Shown here piece after piece: positions 25,162 through 35,099 of a DNA stretch of 50,607 nt. A program made the position numbers and the translations under genes. Source of the stretch: Anabaena azotica FACHB-119 (GTDB lineage: Bacteria > Cyanobacteriota > Cyanobacteriia > Cyanobacteriales > Nostocaceae); assembly GCF_014697625.1 (NCBI RefSeq), contig NZ_JACJSG010000053.1:1-50607 (forward strand). The letters are read 5' to 3'. The notes under the pieces were generated by a model that did no database searches, was not told the DNA's origin, and was given only the letters and a program-made list of their open reading frames with translations. How positions within the stretch are numbered: the stretch's first letter is position 1; every line of letters starts with the position of its first letter.

Positions 25162-26244
25162 TTAACCGTGGATAGCAGGAGCGCTAAGAGCAACGGGAGT
25201 AACTTCAACAGCAGCTAAGTCTAAGGGGAAGTTGTGAGCGTTACGCTCGTGCATGACTTCCATACCCAAGTTAGCGCGGTTGATGATGTCAGCCCAGGTA
25301 TTGATGACACGACCTTGTGAGTCGATAATCGACTGGTTGAAGTTGAAGCCGTTGAGGTTGAACGCCATTGTGCTGATACCCAATGCGGTAAACCAGATAC
25401 CCACTACGGGCCATGCAGCTAGGAAGAAGTGCAAGGAACGGGAGTTGTTGAAACTGGCGTATTGGAATATCAAGCGACCGAAGTAACCGTGTGCAGCGAC
25501 GATGTTGTAGGTTTCTTCTTCTTGTCCGAATTTGTAACCGTAGTTTTGTGATTCGGTTTCTGTGGTTTCACGCACTAAGGAGGAAGTTACCAAGCTTCCG
25601 TGCATTGCACTGAACAATGAACCACCGAATACACCAGCCACTCCTAACATATGGAAGGGGTGCATCAGGATGTTGTGTTCTGCTTGGAACACGATCATGA
25701 AGTTGAAGGTTCCAGATATACCCAAGGGCATTCCATCAGAGAAGGAACCTTGTCCAATTGGGTAAATCAAGAATACTGCTGCTGCTGATGCCAAGGGAGC
25801 AGAGTATGCTACGCAGATCCAAGGACGCATTCCTAAGCGATAGGACAATTCCCATTGACGACCTAAGTAGCAAGCACAGCCGATGAGGAAGTGGAAAATT
25901 ACCAATTGGTAAGGCCCACCGTTGTATAACCACTCATCTAAGGATGCTGCTTCCCATATTGGGTAGAAGTGTAAACCGATCGCGTTGGAGGATGGTACTA
26001 CTGCACCGGAGATGATGTTGTTGCCGTAGATCAAGGAACCTGCTACGGGTTCACGGATACCATCTATGTCTACGGGAGGTGCGGCGATGAAGGCAATGAT
26101 GAAACAGGTGGTGGCGGCTAGCAAGGTAGGAATCATCAGTACGCCGAACCAACCTACATAAATGCGGTTTTCGGTGCTGGTGATCCAGTTGCAGAACCGT
26201 TCCCATACGTTGGCGCTACTGCGCTGTTGTAAGGTTGTGGTCAT
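25162..26244 (-). CDS. psbA: Photosystem II reaction centre protein D1, copy 1
   Basis: D1 carries the primary donor, the manganese cluster and the QB site of photosystem II. The 360-residue protein is complete. Tyr161, Asp170, Glu189, His190, His198, His215, Ser264, His272, His332, Glu333, Asp342 and Ala344 are all in place, with a 16-residue C-terminal extension to be cleaved after Ala344. Residue 130 is Gln, the D1:1 (standard-light) state. The protein is identical to that of the copy at 40857-41939; only about ten synonymous changes were noticed. The 22 bases before both ATGs are shared, then the upstream regions differ. Confidence 0.98.
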   Translation of the reverse strand: MTTTLQQRSSANVWERFCNWITSTENRIYVGWFGVLMIPTLLAATTCFIIAFIAAPPVDIDGIREPVAGSLIYGNNIISGAVVPSSNAIGLHFYPIWEAASLDEWLYNGGPYQLVIFHFLIGCACYLGRQWELSYRLGMRPWICVAYSAPLASAAAVFLIYPIGQGSFSDGMPLGISGTFNFMIVFQAEHNILMHPFHMLGVAGVFGGSLFSAMHGSLVTSSLVRETTETESQNYGYKFGQEEETYNIVAAHGYFGRLIFQYASFNNSRSLHFFLAAWPVVGIWFTALGISTMAFNLNGFNFNQSIIDSQGRVINTWADIINRANLGMEVMHERNAHNFPLDLAAVEVTPVALSAPAIHG

Positions 26245-26302
26245 TTTTTTATGATTGCTTTGGTGTTATTAATCAAGCGCTTTAAGTGTACGCTTGTTAT
26301 AT
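26245..26302 (-). promoter_or_regulatory. psbA copy 1 leader and possible -10
   Basis: The last 22 bases before the ATG (CCAAAGCAATCATAAAAAAA) are the same as in copy 2 and lack a Shine-Dalgarno sequence, as is common for psbA. A TATAAC (minus strand, 26301-26296) could be a -10, but no convincing -35 is seen at 17 bases. Beyond it, to 26441, the region is AT-rich with no other feature recognised. Confidence 0.4.
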
Positions 26303-26441
26303 AAGCTTTACATGATTTTACGCACTTTCACAATTCAAATAAGTTATTAATATATGATTAATAATTAAAATTATTTATCTTGTGTTATGTCTCTGTACCT
26401 TCGGTATTTTAAAACTACATAGGCACAGAGACGGGCAGCTT

Positions 26442-27941
26442 TTAAAAATCGAAGTAGATGTAAGGAAGACTGCCTTCAGGAGCAAACAACCAAACAGCAT
26501 AAAGGCATAGAGGTACGAAGACAAGCTTGATCGGCCAGTTGAACTCTAGTTTTAGCCTGCCTTTGAAGATATAAGTTATAACCATGAGGGCGACTAATGC
26601 AAACAGGATGACAGAAACTTGAGATTGGCTGGTATTTAGGGCTTCTATGTAGACCTTTTGAGCAAATTGAGCATCCGCATTGTGTCCCCAGAGGCGCTGA
26701 ACCACTAAGGAAGATTCTTGCAGGTTTGGTAGACGGAACCAAATCCACGATGTAAAAACCATGACTTGGGTGAGTAGCCAGGCTACAACTATCCCTAAAG
26801 GATTTTGCCAGAATAGTGCTAGTTTTTCATAGCGATCGCTCATCACATCCGTCAGTCGATGAACTACCAGCGCTAACCCGTGATAAACGCCCCAAACCAC
26901 AAAGCCCCAGGCGGAACCATGCCAAATTCCGGCAATTAACATCACAAGGAATAAGTTCCAGCAAGTGCGAGTTAAGCCTTGACGAGAACCACCTAAAGGA
27001 AAGTAGACATAGTTGCGTAACCAATCTCCCAAAGTCATGTGCCAGCGTCGCCAAAATTCGGCAATGCTAGTAGTGAAATAGGGAAAATCAAAGTTTTCTG
27101 GTAACAATAAACCAAATAGCAAAGCAGTACCACGGGCGATATCTACGTAACCATTAAAATCTAAATACAACTGTAAGCCATAAGCGAATGTTGCTAACCA
27201 CAAGTCACTACTACCAGCACGTTGTAAATTCCCAAAACATAAATCTACAAAAATTCCTAAACGGTCTGCCAAAATACCTTTTTTTACTGCACCTCTAGCA
27301 ATTAGCCACAATGCTTCGGAGACTCTATCAGCAGTAGGGAATTGTGATGATGTGAATTGATTTGCTAGGTTGTGATATCGGGTAATTGGGCCGGAAATTA
27401 ATTTAGCAAAAAATAGTTTATAAGTAGCAAATTGGAGAAAATTATTAGTTGCAGGCGCACCACGATACACATCTATTAAATAGGCGATACATTCAAATGT
27501 AAAAAATGAAATGCCTAGAGGTGCTATAATTTTCCAAGATGATTCTGAAGAGTTTACGGGAGAATTGGACGTTAACTGTAAGAAACTATTAATATATTTG
27601 AATCCGAGTAGAAGTAAAACATTTAAAATTATACCTACCCATAATATATTTAGCCGTTTGCGGTTCCAATCTACTTGAGCAAATTGCCACTCTTCATTAG
27701 ACATTTGCCAGTTAAAATTATGCCGTCCTGGGGAAGTATTTTTGCCAATTTCTCTCCCTAAGCGAAAGTTGATAAATGTGAGTGTTAATAATAAGGGTAT
27801 ATATTGAACGCTTAAAGAGGCGTAGAATACAAGGCTAGCAATTAATAAAGTCCATAGCCGTAATTGCTGACGACCCACAGACCAATAAATCCCCAATACA
27901 CTCAATAAGAAAACACCATATAGGATAGATATAAAATTCAT
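26442..27941 (-). CDS. MBOAT family O-acyltransferase (AlgI-like)
   Basis: This membrane-bound O-acyltransferase probably carries acetyl groups across the inner membrane for modification of a surface polysaccharide, as AlgI does for alginate. The 499-residue protein has about ten hydrophobic segments. Signature motifs are EFWRRWHMTLGDWLRNYVYFPLGGSR and the catalytic-His motif AGIWHGSAWGF, plus FNGYVDIARG. It follows the SGNH/DUF1574 gene on the same strand with only repeats between them. Pairing of an MBOAT with an SGNH partner is the known AlgI-AlgJ/AlgX and DltB-DltD arrangement. Confidence 0.9.
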   Translation of the reverse strand: MNFISILYGVFLLSVLGIYWSVGRQQLRLWTLLIASLVFYASLSVQYIPLLLTLTFINFRLGREIGKNTSPGRHNFNWQMSNEEWQFAQVDWNRKRLNILWVGIILNVLLLLGFKYINSFLQLTSNSPVNSSESSWKIIAPLGISFFTFECIAYLIDVYRGAPATNNFLQFATYKLFFAKLISGPITRYHNLANQFTSSQFPTADRVSEALWLIARGAVKKGILADRLGIFVDLCFGNLQRAGSSDLWLATFAYGLQLYLDFNGYVDIARGTALLFGLLLPENFDFPYFTTSIAEFWRRWHMTLGDWLRNYVYFPLGGSRQGLTRTCWNLFLVMLIAGIWHGSAWGFVVWGVYHGLALVVHRLTDVMSDRYEKLALFWQNPLGIVVAWLLTQVMVFTSWIWFRLPNLQESSLVVQRLWGHNADAQFAQKVYIEALNTSQSQVSVILFALVALMVITYIFKGRLKLEFNWPIKLVFVPLCLYAVWLFAPEGSLPYIYFDF

Positions 27942-27949
27942 AGTCTAGT

Positions 27950-28118
27950 CAGTTGACAGTTGACAGTTGACAGGTGACAGGTGACAGGTGACAGGTGACA
28001 GGTGACAGGTGACAGGTGACAGGTGACAGGTGACAGGTGACAGTTGTTATTTTTCCTCATCTCCGTCATCTCCGTCATCTCCCTCATCTCCGTCATCTCC
28101 GTCATCTCCCTCATCTCT
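27950..28118. repeat. CAGGTGA heptamer and CTCC(G/C)TCAT nonamer arrays
   Basis: About 13 heptamers (three CAGTTGA, then CAGGTGA) run from 27950 to 28044. They are followed by nonamers CTCCGTCAT/CTCCCTCAT from 28055 to 28118, touching the stop of the SGNH gene. These repeats make up the entire 175-base gap between the two O-acetylation genes. Confidence 0.92.
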
Positions 28119-31101
28119 ACTTACTTGACCAGGAAATCATTGGATCACTGGCTAGTTTTTTCGAGACTTCGTAAGCACCGAAACGATTGAGGTGGCTGGG
28201 GTCGGAGAAATAATCATTGGCTGCTGGCCAAAGTTCGCTTAAATCCCGATAAATGAATTTAGGATTCGTGGCTAAGCCTAACATATATTCCTGAAATTCT
28301 TGTTCGTATTTTTTGCGTACTGGGTCTAAATATTCTGCGGTTAGAGGCATATTAACGAAGACTAAGGAAATATTCTGCGCTTGGGTAAACTGCAAAACAT
28401 CGCGGAAGGCGGCATCTTGTATGCCTCCTACTTGGAAGTCTTTATAATCGTTATCATAATTGCCTGTAACTTTAGAGTATTTTTGATAGTATCTAGCAGG
28501 ATTGAAGCGGACAGATAAGGCGAGGAAACCATCAAAGTCAACAGCTTGTAAACTATTTTCGTCGTTACTATCGGTTGTCGATGCAATGAGTGATCCGGCT
28601 TTTGGCTGTTCCTTTAATATGGGTAATGATGCTATTTTATTTTGCAATAAAGCTTGCAGTTGTTCACGGTTTTGATAAGTTGCGGAAACGGCTGATAAAC
28701 CTTGATTAAACCAGGAATTTATAGCTTGATAGCTGTTGATTTCTGGCTGGGGTGTTTCTTTTATTTCTTTAGCAGGCTTTTCTGGTGTTTTTGCTGGTTG
28801 TTCAGCATTGGGGTTTGCCTGGGCTTGCTGGAGGATTTTTTGATAACCTGGAGAATTAGCGATCGCTCTAAATGTTAAGTCATCCCGTCCACTATTAAAC
28901 GCACGGGAACCATCAGCCCAAATAATGATTTTTGGTAGTTCTGATGGTTGCAAAACTTGGCGAATTACAAAGTCCACAACTTGGGCGGTTGCACCATTAA
29001 TTCCGAAGTTAAATACATCAACATTGGGATAACCTTGCAACGCCAAAGCTTTAGATAAAGCCATTGGGTCAACTCCCCTTAAGGCGCGGGAAGAACCGAT
29101 AATTAACACATCCGCAGGTTTGCCATTTTTGGCGATGCGTTGTCTATATAACACCAGTTGTTCATCTAATTGTCTGACGTTAAAACTCGGCATTTGCGAT
29201 CGCGCTGCTAATAAGATAGCGGCGGCTGTGGCTTTCTCCCGCACTGGTGCGGCTGTTAAGTTTTGGGGTTGCTCCTCTTGTGTAAAGCCAGAAGCGTTAA
29301 ACGCGCCGCCTTTGGACTGAGAACTTCCAGTAAAAAATGCTGTTCTCTGGTTTTGGTCATCCTGGGATTGCACAGATGGCTCTTGCTTCGAGGACGACGA
29401 TTGTGAGATACTAGCAACCTGCGTCTTACTGGGCATGGTGCGACTGACAATCACGCCCAAAACCCAATCGGTTTGCAGGGTCAGCAATAAACCTAGAGTA
29501 CCCCAAACTAAAGCAACTTTAACTCCTTGGGCATCGGTAGGTTGGGTGCATGATTGTCCTGTTTCCGTAAATAGTTGGCTGTTAAGCAGCCACTTCTTGA
29601 CGGTGGTAGTTGCGGTTTCCACCCAATCTTTCGTAACTTCCGCGACAAAGTTTTGTACTTCCTCTGTAGTGACTTCAGTACGTAAAATGGGTTCGTCGTC
29701 CTCTTTGATGATGAGGTCGTTGATGTATTCGGAAGTAGCCGCAAATTCTGGGGTAGCTTCGGGAACTAAGCGCTGGCGGTGGACTAAATCCATACCATAA
29801 TGCCAAAAGGGTTCCTTATTGCCGGCGCGACGACCATAAACCCGCACTCCCGCCGTCCCCGCCAGATTTAATTGGCGTAAAAACTGGATGACTTTGGGCG
29901 CAACTTGTTTACGACTGGGACATACGGGTGCGTCACACATGATATGGAGTAAATCGCCTTTCCGTAGAAAGAGTATCCGCAAGCCGCCTGTTTTTAACCG
30001 CCTGTCTATGTCGGTGTTGAGTAGACGTTCTAGTAAGAAAACTATTGCAGGTTCATCACCAGAGGTAGCTAAATCAAAAGTAGGCGTAGCCAAGGCTGGA
30101 TGTTCGCTGGCGGGTAACTTTAACCAATCAATCCATTCTGGCTGCTTGTCTTGGGGTTTCTGTCCGTAAACTGTAGCGGCGAGGATACCTTGGGGAGCGA
30201 TCGCTTCTAGTTGTGATAAAATTTTCTCGACGCAAGTTGTCTTATCTGGTGCGGCAGCATCTTCACCACTCGGTTCACAAAAGATGTGTAAGGTGGATTC
30301 TTGCTGGGAAACTTGCACCTTCACCTGTAACTCTGATAATGTGGCTGTTAATAAACGAGCGATCGCTTGTACATCTCCCCACCGCGCCCATTCTTTCAGC
30401 ATCACCTCTGGCGGTGTCAAGTCAATCCTCAACAACCACTCAGGGTTAATTTCACCTGTAACGTGAGAAGCAATTACCGCATCACGATACCCAGCCAGCT
30501 TCAACTGGCGCAATTTCTGGGCTACTGGTTCTGCTACTAATGAAGGGTCAGGACTGTAAGCAGACTGGCAGAATATCCATAGGCGATTGAATATGTCTGA
30601 ATTATCATCCGGCTGAAGCTGCTTGACCGTTACCTGCACCGCCACACCCATTGCACTCAGGGTTTCGCTCAGATAACGAGCAATAGCGTTAGCATCTCCC
30701 CGGCGTGCCAAACTTTCATTGGATAAAATTAGCGCCCCACCTGGAACTTTTTCCCCATTGCCTAACAGGGCTTGTTCTACCTGTTCCAAATGGCGTTCCA
30801 ACTGATTTAAATGGACTTTGTGACACCATTGGGGGCGATACTCCCCTCTTTTACGCCCGTAGACAAATACTTGATATATTGAGGGTTGTTCTTTGCTGGT
30901 GAGGTCATCTAAATTCGTTTTCTGTAAGGCATGAAGCAAATCAGAGAGAGTGCGCCAGCGTTGAGGACACTCTAACCCTTCACACAAAATATGAAGGTCA
31001 TTTCCCCGTAACCTGACTTTCACCCCCAAAGAGTTGATCCCCGTTGCTTGACTGACCCATTGCAACAAGGATTGCTGGCTATCTTGTAGTACTGTTTTCA
31101 T
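28117..31101 (-). CDS. SGNH-hydrolase-like (DUF1574 type) protein with four N-terminal repeats
   Basis: This 994-residue protein has a two-part plan. Residues 1-440 are four degenerate repeats of about 105 residues (near 10-105, 130-235, 240-335, 345-445). Each pairs an LHIxC-type strand with a VYGr...PeW-type strand. One membrane helix follows (about 527-553), then a disordered Ser/Gln-rich linker. The C-terminal SGNH domain has the nucleophile block DVLIIGSSRALRG (Ser670/671) and the block V motif DPSHL (Asp967, His970). It is probably an acetyl-transfer partner of the adjacent MBOAT protein, working outside the membrane; the repeats would be cytoplasmic. Their function is unknown. Confidence 0.82.
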   Translation of the reverse strand: MKTVLQDSQQSLLQWVSQATGINSLGVKVRLRGNDLHILCEGLECPQRWRTLSDLLHALQKTNLDDLTSKEQPSIYQVFVYGRKRGEYRPQWCHKVHLNQLERHLEQVEQALLGNGEKVPGGALILSNESLARRGDANAIARYLSETLSAMGVAVQVTVKQLQPDDNSDIFNRLWIFCQSAYSPDPSLVAEPVAQKLRQLKLAGYRDAVIASHVTGEINPEWLLRIDLTPPEVMLKEWARWGDVQAIARLLTATLSELQVKVQVSQQESTLHIFCEPSGEDAAAPDKTTCVEKILSQLEAIAPQGILAATVYGQKPQDKQPEWIDWLKLPASEHPALATPTFDLATSGDEPAIVFLLERLLNTDIDRRLKTGGLRILFLRKGDLLHIMCDAPVCPSRKQVAPKVIQFLRQLNLAGTAGVRVYGRRAGNKEPFWHYGMDLVHRQRLVPEATPEFAATSEYINDLIIKEDDEPILRTEVTTEEVQNFVAEVTKDWVETATTTVKKWLLNSQLFTETGQSCTQPTDAQGVKVALVWGTLGLLLTLQTDWVLGVIVSRTMPSKTQVASISQSSSSKQEPSVQSQDDQNQRTAFFTGSSQSKGGAFNASGFTQEEQPQNLTAAPVREKATAAAILLAARSQMPSFNVRQLDEQLVLYRQRIAKNGKPADVLIIGSSRALRGVDPMALSKALALQGYPNVDVFNFGINGATAQVVDFVIRQVLQPSELPKIIIWADGSRAFNSGRDDLTFRAIANSPGYQKILQQAQANPNAEQPAKTPEKPAKEIKETPQPEINSYQAINSWFNQGLSAVSATYQNREQLQALLQNKIASLPILKEQPKAGSLIASTTDSNDENSLQAVDFDGFLALSVRFNPARYYQKYSKVTGNYDNDYKDFQVGGIQDAAFRDVLQFTQAQNISLVFVNMPLTAEYLDPVRKKYEQEFQEYMLGLATNPKFIYRDLSELWPAANDYFSDPSHLNRFGAYEVSKKLASDPMISWSSK

Positions 31102-31318
31102 CGGCAGTTAACTTTACAGGAAGTGAATGTTCGGGGGTAGTGCCTGCACTTGTAAACTAGAACCATAGGTTTATCACATTTTGCTGTTTTTTGTTAACAA
31201 TTTCGTTACCTTTTTGGCTAGCTAAATGGGACAGAATAGTCCTGTACAGTTACAAGTCATACAGATTTTGCATTTTGCGTCTTATTCTACTCGCTGGATC
31301 ATCATTTAAGGACAAACA

Positions 31319-31552
31319 ATGCCCCCTATTACCCAAAAATCCCCACCAACTCCCGGATTCAATTTTCTGTTGTTTAGCATTCCCAATTTTCTCCTCTTAC
31401 AAATAGGTACAGCGTCTATACTAATGCTGCTTACCACCGGAAAACTCACCCTAAAAGCCTGGGAATCCTTGGGAGGAGCTAGTGAAGAACTATTTCGTGG
31501 CGATCGCTTGCCCATTTTACCTTTCCCTGATGACAATGAATTAAATACATAA
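31319..31552 (+). CDS. Small hydrophobic protein, unknown
   Basis: The 77-residue product has one hydrophobic segment (about 14-40, FNFLLFSIPNFLLLQIGTASILMLLTTG) and a charged tail (EELFRGDRLPILPFPDDNE). AAGGA lies seven bases before the ATG. It is divergent from the SGNH gene and upstream of ppc, with 390 bases of repeats in between. The charge pattern and ribosome site support a real gene; function not known. Confidence 0.6.
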   Translation: MPPITQKSPPTPGFNFLLFSIPNFLLLQIGTASILMLLTTGKLTLKAWESLGGASEELFRGDRLPILPFPDDNELNT

Positions 31553-31944
31553 AGTTAAAAAATATACTTGATATCAGTTATCAGTTATCAGTTATCAGTT
31601 ATCAGGTGTATGGTGTGAGATAGATGTCCACGGAACCTTTTCGCTAATTGGTGTGGTGTTTCGCTCAAGGATTTTACTGTTGACTGTTCACTGTTTACTG
31701 TTAAAAATATGCTCAGGGAAATAGCCAAGAGCATAAATTACAAACATAGGACTTACGCATGAAAAAGAGAAATCAAAGATTCGGACAAGATTATAGGGAT
31801 ATAGGGGTGTAGGAGTTTAAAAGCTCTAAACTATACCCTTACACCCTTACACCCTTACATCTAGTCCCCACAGACAATCTTGCTGCGTCAGTCCAGAAAA
31901 ATAAAGGCTGTTAAACAGTAATTGGCTTTACAAGAGAAGCAAAT
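31553..31944. repeat. Repeat-filled gap upstream of ppc
   Basis: CAGTTAT heptamers lie at 31571-31606. A TATGCTC/GAGCATA hairpin is at 31708-31735, and CCCTTACA octamers are at 31839-31861. The ACTTACGCA motif at 31752 is a dispersed sequence in this type of genome. No gene is supported; the ppc promoter must lie here but was not recognised. Confidence 0.55.
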
Positions 31945-34900
31945 ATGAGTTCGGTTTTATACTCTCTATCTGAGTCTGCTAATTTCTACCCTGCATCGGA
32001 AATATTTTTGCGCCATCGTCTGCAAATCGTCGAAGAGTTGTGGGAAACGGTACTGCGGCAAGAATGTGGTCAAAATATGGTAGATTTGTTGCGGCAGTTG
32101 CGTGATTTATGTTCCCCAGAAGGACAAGCGACAAAAGACCAAGCCGTTTCTGCTGTCAAGTTAATTGAACAGTTGAATATCAATGAAGCTATCCGGGCGG
32201 CTAGGGCGTTTGCTTTGTATTTTCAGCTGATCAACATCATAGAGCAGGAATTTGAACAAAGACAGCAATTAACCCGCTACTCGGAGATAGAAGCCGAAAC
32301 CACCAATCTCGATTCAGAAAACATTACATCGTCATCAAACCATAACGAAGACGATGTAATTTTCAATCGCGGTTTAGGTACAGACTTCCTAGCCAAAAAT
32401 TGGACTCATCGCGGACAGAACAAGCAAAAAGGGACATTCGCCGCTTTATTTCCCTTATTACATAGATTGAATGTCCCACCCCAACAAATTCAACGCCTGA
32501 TTTCCCAATTAGATGTCCGCTTGGTATTTACAGCCCACCCGACGGAAATTGTCCGCCACACCATCCGCGATAAGCAACGCCAAGTGGTAGAGTTGTTACA
32601 ACAGTTGGATGGAGTGGAAAGCCGCGCTACCAACGGCGGTGGCTATCCTTGGGAAGCTGTAGAAATACGCGAGAAGTTATTGGAAGAAATTCGCTTGTGG
32701 TGGCGTACAGACGAACTCCACCAGTTTAAGCCGACTGTGCTGGATGAAGTCGATTATGCTTTACACTACTTCCAAGAAGTTTTATTTGATGGTATTCCCC
32801 AACTGTATAAGCGCTTCAAATACGCCTTAAATCAAACCTTCTCTTGGCTAGAACCACCCAGCAAAAATTTCTGTTCCTTCGGTTCTTGGGTAGGTTCTGA
32901 CAGGGATGGAAACCCATCGGTGACACCGGAAATTACTTGGCAGACAGCTTGTTATCAGCGCAAAATGGTGTTGGAGAGATATATCAAGTCTGTCACACAG
33001 TTGATTGAATTGTTAAGTATCTCCATGCACTGGAGTGATGTGTTACCAGACTTGCTGGAATCTTTGGAGTTAGACCAGTCCCAGTTAAGCGAAGTATACG
33101 ACGCGCTGGCGCTGAGATATCGCCAAGAACCCTATCGCCTCAAACTGGCTTATGTATTGAAGCGGTTGGAAAATACCCGCGATCGCAATTTAGCATTATA
33201 CAAAGGCGAAACCCCCACCAACGAAGACAGCCCCATGTACAGGAATGGGGAAGAATTTTTGGCAGAGTTGCGGTTAGTTCAGCGTAACTTAACGGAAACT
33301 GGTTTAAGTTGTCGAGAATTGGATAATCTTATCTGCCAAGTTGAGATTTTTGACTTTAACCTGACAAAATTAGATATCCGTCAGGAATCATCCAGACATT
33401 CAGACGCTTTAAACGAGATTCTGGAATACCTGCAAATATTACCCCAGTCATACAATGACCTCAGCGAAGAAGAAAGAGTTGCTTGGTTAACCAAAGAACT
33501 ACAAACCCGTCGCCCCTTAATTTCCTCAGAGTTACCATTTTCCGACAAAACTAATGATGTCATTAAAACCTTCCGCGTAGTGCGATCGCTACAACAAGAA
33601 TTTGGCATTAATATTTGCCAAACCTACATCATTAGTATGTGTCGTCAAGTCAGCGATGTTTTAGAAGTGCTGCTACTCGCCAAGGAAGCGAGACTTTTTG
33701 ACCCAGCGATCGCCGTCGGCACAATTCAGGTAGTACCATTATTTGAGACGGTCGAAGACTTGCAGCGATCGCGTAGTGTCATGCGCGAACTATTCGAGTT
33801 ACCCTTATACCGCGCCTTATTAGCAGGCGGTTATGCAGCCCTGAACGGTAGCCAAGAAATTCCCCCATCGCCCCATCTCCCCCTCCCCCTCTCCTCAACT
33901 ACCCTCACCCCCGACTTACAGGAAGTAATGTTAGGGTATTCTGACAGTAACAAAGACTCAGGCTTCCTCAGTAGCAACTGGGAAATTCACAAAGCCCAAA
34001 AATCCTTACAAGAAATTGCTGAAGAATATAGTGTAAATTTGCGGATATTCCACGGACGCGGCGGTTCCGTGGGTAGAGGCGGCGGCCCAGCCCACGAAGC
34101 GATTTTGGCGCAACCTGGACACAGCATCAACGGGCGGATTAAAATTACCGAACAAGGGGAAGTATTAGCTTCCAAATACTCCTTACTAGATTTAGCCCTG
34201 TACAACTTGGAAACCATCACCACGGCGGTAATTCAAGCCAGCTTGTTGCGGACAGGGTTTGATGATATCGAACCTTGGAACGAAATCATGGAAGAATTTG
34301 CGGTGCGATCGCGTCAACATTATCGTAACTTAATTTACGAACAGCCAGATTTCATCGACTTCTTCCACCAAGTTACCCCCATCGAAGAAATCAGCCAACT
34401 ACAAATAAGTTCCCGCCCCGCCCGTCGTCCTTCTGGTAAAAAAGACTTAAGTAGCCTCCGCGCCATCCCTTGGGTATTTAGCTGGACACAAACCCGCTTC
34501 CTCTTACCTTCTTGGTACGGTGTCGGTACAGCTTTGCAACAGTTCCTCTTGGAAGAACCAGAAGAACATCTCAAATTGATGCGCTACTTTTACATCAAAT
34601 GGCCTTTCTTCAAAATGGTGATTTCCAAAGTAGAAATGACCTTGGCGAAAGTAGATATGCAAATGGCTGGTCATTACGTACAAGAATTATCCGACCCTGA
34701 AGATAAGCCCCGGTTTGAGAAAGTATTTGAGCAAATCGCCAACGAATATTATCTCACCAAAGATTTAGTTCTCAAAATCACCGACCACAGCCGCCTATTA
34801 GATGGCGACCCTGTACTCCAGCGTTCCGTACAGCTACGCAACGGTACAATTGTCCCACTAGGATTTATTCAAGTGTCCCTCCTCAAACGCCTGCGCCAGT

Positions 34901-35019
34901 CCAAGAATAATACTGCAACCACAGGTGTCATTCACTCCCGATACAGCAAAGGCGAGTTACTACGCGGCGCACTGTTAACCATTAACGGTATCGCTGCGGG
35001 GATGAGAAATACAGGTTGA
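31945..35019 (+). CDS. ppc: Phosphoenolpyruvate carboxylase
   Basis: PEP carboxylase fixes bicarbonate onto PEP to give oxaloacetate, feeding amino-acid synthesis and nitrogen assimilation. The 1024-residue protein has the catalytic His198 (FTAHPTEIVRHT), GSDRDGNPSVT, the glycine loop FHGRGGSVGRGGGP, the VMLGYSDSNKDSG motif and the invariant C-terminal RNTG. It is a full-length cyanobacterial type. A Pro/Leu/Ser-rich stretch (about 640-655, PPSPHLPLPLSSTTL) just before LQEVMLGYSDSNK is encoded by a C/T-rich sequence like the intergenic repeats and looks like an in-frame insertion. Confidence 0.97.
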   Translation: MSSVLYSLSESANFYPASEIFLRHRLQIVEELWETVLRQECGQNMVDLLRQLRDLCSPEGQATKDQAVSAVKLIEQLNINEAIRAARAFALYFQLINIIEQEFEQRQQLTRYSEIEAETTNLDSENITSSSNHNEDDVIFNRGLGTDFLAKNWTHRGQNKQKGTFAALFPLLHRLNVPPQQIQRLISQLDVRLVFTAHPTEIVRHTIRDKQRQVVELLQQLDGVESRATNGGGYPWEAVEIREKLLEEIRLWWRTDELHQFKPTVLDEVDYALHYFQEVLFDGIPQLYKRFKYALNQTFSWLEPPSKNFCSFGSWVGSDRDGNPSVTPEITWQTACYQRKMVLERYIKSVTQLIELLSISMHWSDVLPDLLESLELDQSQLSEVYDALALRYRQEPYRLKLAYVLKRLENTRDRNLALYKGETPTNEDSPMYRNGEEFLAELRLVQRNLTETGLSCRELDNLICQVEIFDFNLTKLDIRQESSRHSDALNEILEYLQILPQSYNDLSEEERVAWLTKELQTRRPLISSELPFSDKTNDVIKTFRVVRSLQQEFGINICQTYIISMCRQVSDVLEVLLLAKEARLFDPAIAVGTIQVVPLFETVEDLQRSRSVMRELFELPLYRALLAGGYAALNGSQEIPPSPHLPLPLSSTTLTPDLQEVMLGYSDSNKDSGFLSSNWEIHKAQKSLQEIAEEYSVNLRIFHGRGGSVGRGGGPAHEAILAQPGHSINGRIKITEQGEVLASKYSLLDLALYNLETITTAVIQASLLRTGFDDIEPWNEIMEEFAVRSRQHYRNLIYEQPDFIDFFHQVTPIEEISQLQISSRPARRPSGKKDLSSLRAIPWVFSWTQTRFLLPSWYGVGTALQQFLLEEPEEHLKLMRYFYIKWPFFKMVISKVEMTLAKVDMQMAGHYVQELSDPEDKPRFEKVFEQIANEYYLTKDLVLKITDHSRLLDGDPVLQRSVQLRNGTIVPLGFIQVSLLKRLRQSKNNTATTGVIHSRYSKGELLRGALLTINGIAAGMRNTG

Positions 35020-35021
35020 TA

Positions 35022-35098
<77 letters not shown>

Positions 35099-35099
<1 letters not shown>

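Noticed and set aside
27950..28044. Possible CRISPR array (regular CAGGTGA repeats)
   Set aside because: The units are 7 bases long with no spacers, and no cas gene is in the window. It is a tandem heptamer array.
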